Origin: Floccularia luteovirens
Lineage: Eukaryota; Basidiomycota; Agaricomycetes; Agaricales; Squamanitaceae
Direction: 5' to 3'
Length of the DNA: 64,000 nt
Assembly: GCA_009739215.1 (NCBI GenBank)
Contig: VSJF01000011.1
Span: 992,001-1,056,000, forward strand
The notes beneath the pieces are model-generated. The model saw only the letters and a list, made by a program, of their open reading frames with translations, had not been told where the DNA came from and made no database searches. Of the stretch, positions 37,474 through 50,649 are shown in pieces; the first letter of the stretch is position 1, and every line of letters begins with the position of its first letter. A program made the translations under genes and the position numbers.

Positions 37474-40400
37474 AGTTTGCTGGCGCCTCGCGCGCCACCA
37501 TCCGAACGGACTTTTCTTTCTATCATACGTACGACACGAGCGAACTTAACTCATCTTATAATACTGCTGGTCAATCATCTTTTAGCTTAATTTATTTAGC
37601 CCAGCACTTCCCCACCCCCGCCTTCTGTTGTCTCCCCCTCGCATTAGTCAGTCGCTCTTGCCACCCCTTAGATAATGTTGGACCTTTCAACTTGTTGTGC
37701 GCAGTGCTGTACTTCTATTCTAAGTTTATGGCTACAATGTATTTTTACTGCAATCAATGCTGTCCCCGACTATCAATCCGTACTTCAAGTATCTTCTGTG
37801 AACACATCAATGATGATTCAACTTATACTTGTGATCCAAGATCTTTGCTAATTTTTTACTAGTTATACAGTCCAACAGGGTCCTGCTAATCGGTGACATG
37901 AAGCCATTTTGAAAGCATATATGGAGACTGTCTCAAGTTATTTATATTCGCTCGCGAACAGACCGTTATTACCCGTGTTGACGATATTAATGGCAATAAT
38001 TTCTAGACTCCGCATTCTGCATACACACACCGCACGCACGCCCATAAAAATGCGCATACAACCTGCCAATGGGATATTTGACAGCCTAAACCAACGTTCA
38101 TTACGTCCCAAAAAAAAGAGCAACCCAGGCCACAGAACTTGGCACATTCCTCGTCTCCATAAGGGCAAGGAGACGGTCTCGACTTGAAAAACGCAAAAGG
38201 CGAGAGCAGCAATAGCCGGAGAAATTACCAAACCAGGATAATAGCATGGATACCAGAAAGAAAAAAAGGTAAACAGCGACGAGACATGCTTCCAAATAAC
38301 TTCCGATCAGGAAGTCAAGGCTCTAATATGCGTTGGAGACGTATAGCACAATCTTTTATAAGACCCTCAACAACCTGGACACGTTGCAACTGATAAGCAG
38401 TTGATCGTTTCGCACCTCCAAACAAGAACCCCTTTGACAGGATACTTATCTATAGCCAAGGGAACATACAGTACATATGAGAGACTCGCAATCATATGTA
38501 CATAACTGGACGTTTGTTGGGATGCCGGAGCAGTACATCTGACCGTCCTTAATCGTCATAGATATCATCATTGTGTCAGAGTCAGACCCTTGATTTGCGG
38601 CACCGTAAACCCGTACTGAGGTACTCCATACAGTATGCATTACCATTAGATGCAGCCTGCGGTACAAGGATCACCCAAGAGGAAATACGAATGCCACATC
38701 CATTGTGACAAAGATCTTTTAATTGTCTCCCCAGGATTCAAGTTTTACACAAAGACGGAAGATTCAACACCGTCACGGCTCATTGTATGAACAAACTTTA
38801 CCTTGGCTCGCAGTTACTCTCTCGGGAAAAACAGCGAATATTTTCAGGTGAGTTGTATATTACCCGGATGCCGTCATTCTTTGGGAAACTGCTTCTATGG
38901 CCAGAGCCTCGAAGAATAATGCTATTAGAGGAAAACTAGTCGTGCTTCGACGTGTGACCCAGTTTCCTTCTATTTTATTTCGACAAACCCAATTCTCTCA
39001 CCTTATAGCGTTACACTGGTTTGGTATATACCTACTTAAAGTTTATGGATGCTGGACGTTTACGGCAGATCCGTCATCTATGCCGTCACCCTGCAAATGT
39101 TTGGTTAATCCAAAACTTGACCGACAAACATGTCTGTCGAACTTGGGATTCTCTTTGACTTTAGGACAATTCATTCAATCGATCATTGTTTTTGACGCCT
39201 ACCATTGAAGAGGATATCAACGGGATTCCATGCTTGTGCAAGTATTTGACGCCCACTATGCCGAAATCTCACTAGTGTGCCACGCGAATAATAACGTGGA
39301 TGTGCTTTCCGTTCATTTCACTCACTCAAGGTATGTGCATTACACACGGATCTTGTAACCTCACAATTCACCTGATCTTCGTACTTTTTAAGCTTGACAC
39401 CGGCATATTTTCTCAGATTCCGTGAAGTGTCTCATTTATGGGAAAGGCTGTAAACGAAATTAACGGTTCAATTGTGAAGTAGCACCCGCGCTTGCATGGT
39501 GCCTACTCCGAGCTAGACGGCCTGACGTATTGTTATTGATCAGTAAAAACTCAATACTTAACTCAATAGGATAGTCTATAGCCGGCCCATATTGGCCGTA
39601 GGTGCGTGATTTACCAAAGTTGGGAGTGTTTGTATGTTCTTGTTCTTTCATGGTTGGTGGCGCTCGAATGTGGTATTGGACAAGATATTTAATGCTGAAG
39701 AAATTTCATTGCTCAGGTAACCCTGTCGGCCGCCTATTCAGCCATTTGTTTGAACAGCCTACTATGTTCCACAGCGTTGCGTAAATGAGCATTACTAAAC
39801 CATGAATAGCCACGGTTCCTAACCGAAGATCCTTGCGGTTCCCGCTCTCATGTAAAGACTTATTACTAAGTGCTGTGGACCCAAGAATGTACAATTTCGC
39901 TTTGGAAAACAATTGGTGTGTATGTTGTGTTGAAGTCGAGCCCCTCAACTCTTTATGGAAAATCGTTACAAACACCTCACTGACTTTCTAGAAGTGCATA
40001 TAAACCACCCTAAGTAACACAAGCCATAAATAACTTCAAACTGACCCTTGACTCCGTCTTTATAGGATGTGGTATGCTTGGCTATCTGATGAACATTTGT
40101 ATACCCAAGCTATATGGTGCGGTTCGAGGCGCGCTCTATTACAAAAATGTCGTTATAATTCAAAAGTGATGCCCATAAATTAATCGATTGACGAGAATTT
40201 ATTAAAAATAGCAGTACATATGGCATGTTTTTTTTCAATAAAACACAGCCACGTATATTTTCTACGACAAATTTCACTGTTGATTTTTTTAAAATAGCTT
40301 GCTGACATTTTTGAGCTGTCTTGTATACTGTTCGACTATCCCGTCTAACCACGTACGCCAAGGATGCGGTCCGTACCTTTTTCTATGGGGATAAACATTC

Positions 40401-41853
40401 TAAGTAGAACTACATGCGTTTGGGCGCACCGGTGGACGGTAACTTACTTGAGGGACTAAGAGGGAGGTGTGAAATCAGTTGTCCTTGTTACTAAATTTAT
40501 TACTGAACTTGTGTGCGTCATTGAGCAGCGCGTACACAGCCACCAGATGTGTGACCATATGGAACATATCCACCCCCGATCTTTGGCAAAAACCGTACGC
40601 GTCTGCCCCGCGGGGGTGTGGGGATGGAATACAGTCGTATCATCTTACATCTGATGGAGGTAATCTCGGCGGGGAGCGGATTGCTATGTCGATACAATCT
40701 GTTGTATTCTCGAAGCAACTGAAAATGATTTATGTTTTTTTTGTCATAGTTCACAGCTTGACAACTCTTTCCCGCGTGCACAAACAACGTGTGTATTGTT
40801 GGCTCTTCAACATAACATATATAGCCCAGGTCTACATCCCCCAGCATCTCCAACAGGCATAAGAAAATTGTTTTAAAGAAAAGAAAACTTACTCGAACCA
40901 TTTTCATCTCTCTCCCTCTGGAATTAGATAAGACTTATCCAGCCGGATACAGGCATGATCGAAACGATGGTGTGTTCCTGAACAATCAACAAGCCCGCGA
41001 AAAGCCTTGAATAATGAATCTGGGACTCAGGTGGGAAGATATTTATCGGTAACGAGATAGAAAAATCTTTTTTACGATGCCATCAACGAAGTGGTAGGCG
41101 ATGCGGTAGCCGCCGCGTGTGATTGTGCCATAACAATAACTATCTCTGGTCCGAATTAGAAAGAACTCAGAGCGGAGGGATTTGTAGAATGGATGTCAGT
41201 AAGAAAATGTATGTAAAAAAAATTGTTATTAAAAAAATTTCTCATGACTTTATGAACTCACAGCCTATCTCCGTTTAGACCAAAAATGGAAATAAAAAGG
41301 ACGAGGCGATGCCGCTTAATTTGTGCAGAGAGTTTGTTTCCGTTTACACTGGTCTTCTAAGCATGTTATTCTGTTATTCACAAATCGAAAAAAAGAGGTT
41401 CGAAAATGAAAAGAAAGGTAATAAGTTTCGTTCCCCCAATCTGTGCCTGATGGCTTTTACCGAACCTGGCAAAGAAAAAGAAAAGATGGGAGACTTGTAG
41501 AAACTTGCAACTGCTTCGCATTGTGCATAACCGCGGGTTACTCGAGGTTATGCAGGTTGGAATTATTTCGCCCCATTCTCGCAAAGGGACGGTGCCACAA
41601 TATGTTACATCTACTTTTTCCGATTTTCAGCGGTACTCGCAGAGAACCCAAACCTTGATAAACGAAGCAAGAAGTACCCCTACGGCTTTCAATCTTGACA
41701 GAGCCGAAAATGGTTTATGAGGGTCAGTTTATTCTGTATAGAAAAGCAACATGGTTCCAAAATGTAATAAACTGCGCCTCGCTGGGAAACAACAATTCGG
41801 CCGCGCACGTTCAACCCGTTATGCATCACTTTCCGCGGTTCGTCAGCAGAACA
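37474..41853. other. 4.4-kb tract without a recognisable gene
   Basis: No open frame here has family resemblance or a convincing exon chain. The longest ATG-initiated frame (38897-39208 plus, 103 codons) lacks support. The tract is AT-rich. It may hold long UTRs, a noncoding RNA or very old repeat remnants, but none could be shown. Confidence 0.5.
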
Positions 41854-44800
41854 TCAAGCGAGTAACCTCGTCGTTACTTCTTTCCAGATGGCAGTGGGAT
41901 TATTGACACTGTCAAACACATGGCAGAACGCGTCATTAATAACGTCATGATGTGGGAAAATGAACTTACAGTTCAGGAGTAAGGGGTAGGTTTAAGTCTG
42001 CTGGGTGATCCTGCCATTCTGTTTACAGTCAAATTTGGTTCGTTAGCCAAATGGGCACTACATTGTTCACGACACGCCTGCTTCTGCACGCATCTCGGCA
42101 GTTGAAGACTTGTCAATACACGATGCTTACCTTCTGGATGTGCAGGGTCATTGACGCCAAATCCAAGTCTCCAAGTGATCCCCTGCACCCCATTGACTAA
42201 CCTGTAAAGAATCGTTGAGATCAATCAGGATAGGAAGGAGATGTTATAGATCGCTCTTTTCCGGATTTGATTGAAAGACCAGAATTGAACGGAAACACCT
42301 TGACAGATGGGAGTTGAAACTGGAGCCATACTCACAGATCTGGGGGTGCTAAGGGATTGTTCTTGAGTCGAGTTGTCTAAGAACACTTATGGGTATTGAC
42401 TTCTTCTAGATCTCATCAGACGTATAAAACCGGACCTTGATTTCTGTATCAATCGTCGAGAAGTCAGTCGATTGCCCTCCAACAGTCCCGCAATATTCCT
42501 GCTTTACGTCCTTCCTACCGCCGAGGACTACTGTCTTCGACCCTTCCTCTTTGGCCATTGTTATCTATAAACGCAGTTTTAGGGTTGTCAACTCGAGGTG
42601 ACACTGTCGTAAATAAAATTTGCGTACACTGAAGAGGGAGCAGGAACTCGCACATCTGATAATACGTCAAGATGCTGGTGATTTGCTGAGAAAAAACTTT
42701 GCCTCACCTGCCATTTGAAACAATCACTACTTTCTTCGGATCGAATAACGCGGTATCTGGCGGAGTTGTTGGGAAAGTGTCTTCCGGACACTCAGATCCA
42801 AGCCTTCATAATTTATTCAGTAAGAGGTCGGGACAAGTGCAATCTCATGTTCACCTTTGGCTGAAATCATCCTGTCGACCATTTATGGTAACCGCGACTG
42901 GTGGTTGTAACCAATTAGTTCCAGGGGGGAATGGAACATTGTTGGCGTCGGACCATTGGACCGGGTTGTATAATAGTTCGACAAACGGATCAAGGTCACT
43001 TCCAATTATTTGTTTAACGATCTGCTGTGCAAGGGGTCCATCACGAGCTGTGGTTTGAAGCCCTGCTTGAGGGACTGTCGTATTTTTGGGGCCCGCAATC
43101 TGGGATAATCAGTACAAAAACATGATTTCCTAAGGGATAAAGTCTCTTACAATCCTGTGTAACCACTACATTTCTAAAAGTAAGTAAACAATTACAGGTG
43201 ATTGTCGAATATACCTACATGAGCTGCACAGATGAACCCGCCGCCATTGTTGGACTGAATTATAATATATTAGGAACGGTTTTTGCATCAGAAGATTTGA
43301 AATGGCTTACAACATCGACGATGAGCTGGGTTGCTCCCACAGATTTGAGCGTTGTCAATCCTTGGAGTAGACTATTCAAGAAGGAATTGAAAACAGAATC
43401 AGAAAAGCTTCCAAGGGCCAAAACACCAGTTATTCCATCATCCAATAAGAAAAACTGCGCTGAGTTGCGACTCCCAGCCAAAGGAGAAGCGGGTTGTAAG
43501 GGTGGGGGTAGTACCACATCAGACAGGGGTGAGGTATCGAGCATAACATTTAACAAAGGTTGACGGGGACCTGTTACGGATATGGGTGGTTGTTGTTGGA
43601 ACTTTGCTATAGGTTTGCTAGATGGAACGATTTTAGTGGCGGTCGGGGCATTCAAATCTATTCCATTGGTTCCAGGTACTGCTACACAATTATTAGCACG
43701 GAAAGAGGCCGTGCTATTGAATGCCCGAGATGCAGTCCCAAATCGGGATCGGTAGGGTAGCTGATGGGAGGACATCAGATGAGGTCATGAATTCACGATC
43801 TTGAACTTTGCTTACGACAACGGTTTCACGAGCTGTCTGACCCACGCGTTGTATGGTGAGTTTGACGCTATCACTTAATGGGAGTGACTGTTGAGCGAAA
43901 TTACCCATGATATATGTCCATCCAACGTCAGCGCGTTGGTAGCTGGAGAAGAACCTTGGAATCACGTAACATACTTCAGGTTCGGGTGATAGTGGATTTT
44001 TGTAACTCTTTTTATAACTCACGAGTTCTGGCGAGTTCCAAGTGGCTGAAAGCTTCCAGTAATTAACGCATTTGCATCAACTGCGGCAAAAGGATCTTGG
44101 TCGTTGATTGCAAGAACTTTGGCTCCAGAGAGCTATCATAAGCTTCAATAATCGGCGATAGGGAGGCAGGTGAAGGAAACCCTTACCGATGCAAGGTTCC
44201 CTTTTAGGTTGCCGGGCAGGGCATTCTGCCAAACTGAGATTTCGTCTGCAAATTCAGCTGACGCGACGGTAAACGCTTCAGGTGCAATGTGAACATTTTG
44301 AGAGCCATCAGATTCTGTCAATAGGACCAGTGGTGTGGGAAGGAAATTAAGGAAAAGTGCTAAATGGGCAATCAATAGCAGCCTTCAAGTAGTGGGCCTG
44401 TTATACATACAGTCCTGTTAAGATAATTTTCAGGAATGAAACAACAGGAACGGAAACAACAGATGCCTTACATAGCAATCATTTATCCAAACACAATGTC
44501 CATCGTTCAAACGCTTCAAAGTCCGTGAAAAGTCGATGTGGAGATCAAAATCTGATTGATAAGCTTGTGAACTGATCCTGGCTAAGTCCGCGAGAAGGTC
44601 CTCATGAACTGCGGAAGTGAAAGGCTCTGGAGCTTTGATTTCAAAGTTTACCGAAGTGTGAAAAGCAAGAGTTTTATTGATGACATCAATTATCTGTAAG
44701 AGACTTGCTTATGAGCGTGTTCATTCGTAAGGTTCGAGCATCACGGAAACCCACGTTTGTTTTGATTTTTGGGTCTACGGGTATTGATGTAAAGCACGCT

Positions 44801-44940
44801 CTCACGTCAGCGGGAGCTACCCATTTCTGCCCCCCGATAGCGGCACAAGGATCTGCCTTAGCAGCATCAGGAGCTGCGATTGCTGTAGTAATCGAGCTCA
44901 GTAGGATACTGAGGCCCGCATAGTTTGCGAAGGAAATCAT
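41854..44940 (-). CDS. secreted S41-family peptidase (CPAF/tail-specific protease-like fungal type)
   Basis: The start is at 44940 and the stop at 41854, with about 16 exons that I could chain in phase. The N-terminus is a signal peptide (ISFANYAGLSILLSSITTAIA), then DPCAAIGGQKWV and LNDGHCVWINDC. The middle has FFLLDDG-type strands and SNNGGGFICAAH. The C-terminal catalytic part has VVIVSNGRCASSCSLF, which contains the serine nucleophile region of S41 enzymes, then EYCGTVGGQSTDF and an end reading VTTRLLA. The protein is probably extracellular or wall-bound and degrades peptides. One exon is only 15 nt (43151-43165, WLHRI). All junctions examined keep the frame, so the gene looks intact. Confidence 0.85.
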
Positions 44941-46067
44941 CGTCCACACAAGACCCACAAAGTAAGACAGGTGCTGGAAGCTGGTTCTGCAAGCCCTTTA
45001 AATGTCCTAGATAATGTTCAGAGAGCTGCGGCTTGGAAGCTTCTTCACTTTAAATAGCGTTCTAGAGCACATGCGACAAATTTTGCGGAAACGTTATCAA
45101 GGACGCAGTGCGGAGGGAAGCAGTAAATTTTATGCAGGAAGAGAATCTATATCATGTGGTTAACACCCTTAGTCGTAGCTACTCTTGCCAGAAGGCATCC
45201 TGGCTGACTGTTATTGCGCATATTCTCTGTCGAAAGACGCGTTTATTCAAATAGGAATTCATGGGGAAAGAACGGATGTCCATATGATCATGAGCGTCGC
45301 GTCGTAGGAACGAACGAATATCGTTGAACATGGTCTGTACTCGACAGTTTGAGGAAGTTGTTTACAAAGCATGGCTGTGGGAGAAACTAGTCAACCAAAA
45401 CGCTTAACTTGGAAAACCAACTATTGGGTACCCAATAGCATCGTTATTATTCACCTGTCAATAACAAATACCTTCGTAGCATGATGGACCATCCGATGGA
45501 CCATGAGGGGGAGGGAGGCATGACCAGTCGCCAAAAAAGATAACCGGTTCATGTCTGTGGAAAATGTTTTGGAGAGAACACCCAGAGCTGTTGATCAAGG
45601 TAGAGCCTGGGAGACTTCGTAATCCTTGGGTTGTTCGAGGTTTCATTGAGAAGTGCAAGCTTCCAGTTGCACAAGGGTTGCTTGATAAAATAACCACACA
45701 CTCTCAACCTGCAATACAGTTCCAATTCCAACAGACATTATAATCATTGCCCGCAAACAGACGAACAGAAAGATTGCCAAGATCTCGCAAATTGGCGGAA
45801 TGAATGACAGATTGAAAATTCGGGATATGTATGTGACTCTGAGTTGGCGGTGTGCACCTGAAATCCGGTCTACAAAAAGACGAATCCAGTAACTTGAATG
45901 TCGCGTTACCGTAAGTACAAAGCGACATATACGGCATCGTTGTATATAAACTCTACACGGCCGGAATGACTTGGACGTGAAATTTGCATTTTCAGGAGAC
46001 CGTGACCGATCAATACAAAAATGATTTGCCTGCTGTCCATGTCAGTGCTTGTGTGGCGCCATTCACA
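44941..46067. other. intergenic between divergent peptidase and dihydrouridine synthase genes
   Basis: About 1.1 kb with promoters for both flanking genes. Open frames on the minus strand around 45458-45937 show no family resemblance. Confidence 0.55.
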
Positions 46068-47373
46068 ATGGATGTCTCAAAGCTGCGATTCATCAGTGCA
46101 CCCATGGTCAACCAGTCCGATGCTCCCTTTCGTATCCTTACGCAGAGATACGGCGCAACGCTGGCGTACTCTCAGATGCTCATTCCAGATCGAATTCTCA
46201 ATGACTGTGATTACTTCGAGTATCATATGCGCGATCTATGCGTACAACCAGATACAGACATTGTGAATTACTCAACTGTCGTTCAGCTATGTGGAAACGA
46301 CCCTGAAACCATCGTACAGGCGGGTCGTAAGCTACAAGGGTACTGTGATGGTATAGGTGTGTGGTTCTGTTAATTAATTTGCAGGTCGTTCATGGATCAA
46401 ACAAGGACACCAGACCTGAATTTAGGTTGTCCACAGGAAACTGCACGAGATAACCATTTCGGAGCTTATTTACTTGGGCGCAAGGACTGGCCTCTGATAG
46501 AACAAATTGGTGAGTACGCCACTATCCTTTTGTGTTAATCGCCAATGAATCATTCGGGAACACATGTTAGTGTCTTCAATGACGCAGTCCCTCAGTGTTC
46601 CCGTGTCCGCAAAGATGCGCCTTTGCCAGCCCTTTGAAGCCACAACTGAACTAGGGCAAATGCTAGAGGCTAACGGAGCTTCATGGATCACATTACATGC
46701 ACGGACTGTCTCCTCTCGTCGCAGACGGCAAGGAGCTGCCGAACTAAGCGAGGTAAAGCGCTTGAAGGAAGCTTTGAATATTCCTGCTATCTCCAATGGT
46801 AATGTGAGAGTGTTTAGTGATGTAGAAGAAAACCTCGCATTTACTGGTGCAGACGGGGTTATGGTTGGAGAGACCTTACTTGGAAACCCGTGGTGAGTCA
46901 GAAGCGTTTAGCAATCATGAACACGAACTAAACTTGTCTTGATCAATGCATCAAGCCTGTTTACAGGGAAAATTCCAGATCCTGTTGATATCTCTCTAGA
47001 ATATCTAGAACTGTGCAGGCGTTACAGGGATATCACTACTCTCTCGGTCATTCAATACTCATATAAGACATTTCATTCAATTTCAATGGTGAGATCATCC
47101 AAAGAACTGGCTTGATTTGACCTAAAGTGATTTTTTCAAAGCAACCGTCGACCGTGGTTTCCGAAATTCCGAACCGCATTAGCAGCGACCAAGTCATTGG
47201 ATGAGATCGAAAAACTGCTGACATACAAAGTCGAAAGGTGGCGTGGAAGACTTCCGCGACCTACTCATCGTGCGATGGCCGGCAGGGAAGATAATTTCAC
47301 CGATACCGATACGTCGTCTGACAAAGAAAAGGAAACGGTCGGAGATCTCATTGACCTGACTTTGATCAGATAG
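46068..47373 (+). CDS. DUS1: tRNA-dihydrouridine synthase, Dus1-like, with an apparent frameshift
   Basis: Exons 46068-46356, 46414-46509, 46571-46892, 46956-47088 and 47142-47373. The FMN-binding barrel is clear: APMVNQSD, VQLCGNDPE, DLNLGCPQ with the catalytic Cys, SAKMRLC, TLHARTVS, SNGNVR and GADGVMVGE. It reduces uridine to dihydrouridine in tRNA D-loops using FMN and NADPH. In exon 4 the frame needed for the conserved end (a RRPWFPKFRTAL segment) differs by one base from the frame of the barrel; the break lies near 47056-47062. Read literally, the protein loses its C-terminal helical domain and stops at 47202-47204. The rest is well conserved, so a sequencing error or a very recent lesion are both possible. 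The next ATG upstream is not in frame, so 46068 is the start. Confidence 0.85.
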
Positions 47374-47830
47374 AGGACTGAATTCAGCAAAAGACAAAAA
47401 TTTTCCGACCTGCGTGTCAGCTGCTCATCATGTTTTATGTGGGTTGTACTAATTCCCATTCCAATACATTGAATACCATGCATGTGTACAATAGAATTGA
47501 ATAACTATGGAGTTGCCCTTGCCATAGGATGCCAGGGATAAACGTACGACAACATACAAGTCGGATCGTACTATTCAAACAAAGAATCAAGCATGACAAC
47601 TTTTTATTGATGTTTTGTCGCGTCGTTGTATGTGTGTATAGACCCTTCCGACCTTCCAGGGCTTACAGATCTACCTGCATGCACTGTATGTATTCTTTAA
47701 CAACCTCAGATTATCTTAACGCGTGGTTGATGCGGGTTCACAAGCTACTATAATATATATTTCAAGGTTTTGACTGGCACATACATACATATTCAATAAA
47801 TGTAGGCATCCCTGACAAAGGGTTCCTTAT
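47374..47830. other. short convergent intergenic region
   Basis: 457 bp between the 3' ends of the DUS gene and the F-box gene. Contains AT-rich runs suitable for polyadenylation; nothing coding was recognised. Confidence 0.5.
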
Positions 47831-50264
47831 CTACATCATTAAGACATCCACACGTTTTAGTTTTCCTGCCTGACCACGCTGTTGGGAACGCATAATACAG
47901 TCAGAATCTTAAATCAACCAGAAAGAGAGTAAGGAACCTTGAGTAGAAGCAGTCTGCTGTCATCCATCATGACATCCGTTACCTCAAAAGTTTCTTCACT
48001 GATCACTTCTGTGTATGGCAACCAGCTGATGATGTCGTCTTTGAATACCCCTTTTACAGGTGTCGTCGAGGGGCCTGTCACGAGCCGCGGCGCCCGCCAT
48101 CGGGCCTTGTGTTTCCCCTTTTCATTGGCAATCCCTGCAGAATCAGCTCCAGCGACGTGTATCAGGGAATAAGGGTTGAAATCCCTTATTCGCAAAAAGC
48201 GCCGGTCATCATGAGAAACCTCATGCCCTTGTGTCTGTGATTGGTTTTCGTCTAAGGTTGGGTCAGGCTTATCCCCAAGGGAGTCGATTTCATTTCCTAA
48301 GGAGGCGGAAGGGCTCGACATCGACACCCCCATTTCTGCTGACATAGATCCTGGCGCAGTTTGATAGTTTGGATCATTGTAATGAGGTGTACATTTTACA
48401 CCTTCAACAGTGCGTAGCCCATAGATAGCATGTTGCCAATCAGTGTATAAGCATTCTTCAAACCAGCGCGTGCTTTGAGGACCCCACACTTCCCACGGTA
48501 CATGAACACACTGTAAAGTGTATGGTGTTCGGGCAGGTATAGAATTTCGCAGATTCGCAGATGAAAAGAACATGGGATCTGATGCAGAAGTGTTATTGTT
48601 TGGTGGTGGGGAAATATTGTGGAGTTGGGAAGGTGATGGGGTATAAAGACCTGGCGTAGAATCACCAACAACAGGGGGTATAGAGTTTAAGTATGATGGA
48701 AAAGATCCACTACCTGAAGTCGCAGACATGTCTGTGGTTGGGACTAGTGATATTCGGAATGACGAGTCCAGCGGTACATCCATCGCAGATAATGAACTTG
48801 ATGAAGTTGATGACCTACTGTCTTCGAATGACGAGTGAGAACGAGGTGTTAGTGACATCATCTGAGCTGGTCTTGCCCTTGGATATTTAGGCTTGGGCAG
48901 CTCTAGCCACTCTTTTGGGGGGTTTAGAAGTGTCTGAATATTGATGAAAAAAACAAAAGAGTGGACATTATGGTTTTCGTCAGTTGCTGGATTGAATATA
49001 TAAAGACAACAAGCATGTATGCGTTCGTCCGGCAGTGGATAGTATATTTGTTTACAACCTGCGTTGTCCCCTGCTTCAGATCGGGATTGGTTGGATTTTT
49101 GTGGCACGTATCCAGGAGCGGGGTTGCTGCTCATTGAAATATACCAGTACATGTATCCATCCGCGAGGGGTGGAAATAAATAGCAAGCAATGATGGTTGG
49201 ATACACCAGTCCATTCTTGGGATCTGCGAAAGTGTAAACTTCAAATCTTCCCGTCGGTCGGACTAGGAGAAATTTGTCGTGCGCAAGGAAAGTGAAGTCA
49301 TCGATGCCTGATATGCGTGTCATGGCACACTAAAGTTTTGGTGAGAACGAGTGATGAATGCAATGCAAATTATACATACAGAGTATTGTGGACCGTGCTC
49401 CCAATTCCAAATTTCTAGATGTGCGCCAGCGCTATCAAGAACTTCCTTGATAAGAAGTGCAACTAAATCGCCGGCTACTTGAACTCTCACAGCGGGGATA
49501 GCTTCAGGAGGTGGAGGTTGAGGGTTCGGTCGGTTGAGGCACGAAAGAACGGATAGCGGTGCTTTGGGATGTGGATAATTTGTTGATATAGATCGAAGGT
49601 GCAATTCGTAGATATGTTTCGATCTGTTCAGAGTTACATAGATGCATATAAACAAAAGTTTAAGAACCTACTGTGGAGGAGCCAGGGCAACAAGTACCAA
49701 AAGGTCCTGCGATGGATCCATAGTAAAATCGATTATCGTAACATCTCCCATAGTATGGGTCCACATCTTGGGTTGTGATTCGTCCCCTGTAGGTTGATCA
49801 TTGGAGGAAGGAAGCTCTAAAAAAGAGATGGATGCTGTAACCCGGTTGTCGTCTTCTCTCCCATTTCCATACAGTCCGCCGATAAATTCATAAACTGAGC
49901 CTGTGGGCGGAAGCCTCAATGTATGCCGTCCTTTCCAAGTCAGCTCTCTCCACGCCTTTTCTCGCTCACGTAAAAGGTCCAAACGATTGGCATACGAAGT
50001 TGGAGAAGATGAAGAAAGCAAGGAGACCATCCGGTACTTCGACAGCTCTATTGTGTACTGCAGACGCGAGGAATCGAGCATTACATTTCTAAAATGTTTC
50101 GAGACCTCGAGATGCCATTAGGCGCAAAGGCGAATCAATATAACAAACCTACTCACGATTATGCATGACAATAGATCCGATGTTTCCAAATGGCTGAGTA
50201 TATGACATAACAGTTCTACAGGGAGGGTCTGGATATTTATTTTTCTCGTGAAAGAATTTGGCAT
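47831..50264 (-). CDS. F-box protein of the agaricomycete type
   Basis: Exons 50264-50157, 50105-49672, 49623-49380, 49329-47938 and 47878-47831 join in phase into about 741 residues. The F-box occupies about residues 13-50 (LPVELLCHILSHLETSDLLS, then VSKHFRNVMLDSS). The rest is a beta-rich region of short hydrophobic strands, likely a propeller-like substrate module, with a Ser/Pro-rich low-complexity insert near residues 360-500. It would recruit substrates to an SCF ubiquitin ligase via Skp1. The last intron is a choice: splicing 47937-47879 gives a basic end RGQAGKLKRVDVLMM, whereas reading through stops at 47914 after ten extra codons. I favour splicing because the phase and acceptor fit, although the donor (gttcct) is weak. 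Confidence 0.8.
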
Positions 50265-50649
50265 GGGGGGTGTGGGGAGTGGGGAGACGGATCCTGCAAG
50301 CTGGTGAATATCGCATTTTGAAAGTACAGAAGGAGTAAGTAACAGTATTGTGATAGAAAGGGTATGCTATGTGGGCATTTCGAGTACGAAATAACCAGAG
50401 CGTTGCGCAACGGTTCTCGTTGGAAGGAAACAACCTTGACAATCGCCGAAATCTCACCTTCCGAGCACGTGCAAAATCGACGGAGGGTGCACGTGTTCCG
50501 CTGCTAATAACTAGAGAATTAACTTGTGTTAGTCTCTCAATATTTCAATATCCAGCTGGGTTACTCAATGTCTGCTACACCCCCCGCTCAAGCAACTAGA
50601 CGATCTAGCGATCATAGATCATCTCTTGATAGGCACAAACGGGGCAGAC
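50265..50649. promoter_or_regulatory. divergent promoter of F-box and golgin genes
   Basis: 385 bp between divergent start codons. A frame starting with an ATG at 50569 encodes a Ser/Arg-rich segment that joins the golgin only with a one-base shift, so the true 5' end of the golgin may lie here. Confidence 0.45.

Noticed and set aside
40110..40160. ggttcgaggcg resembling a tRNA B box
   Set aside because: No A box or acceptor stem fits at the right distance on either strand.
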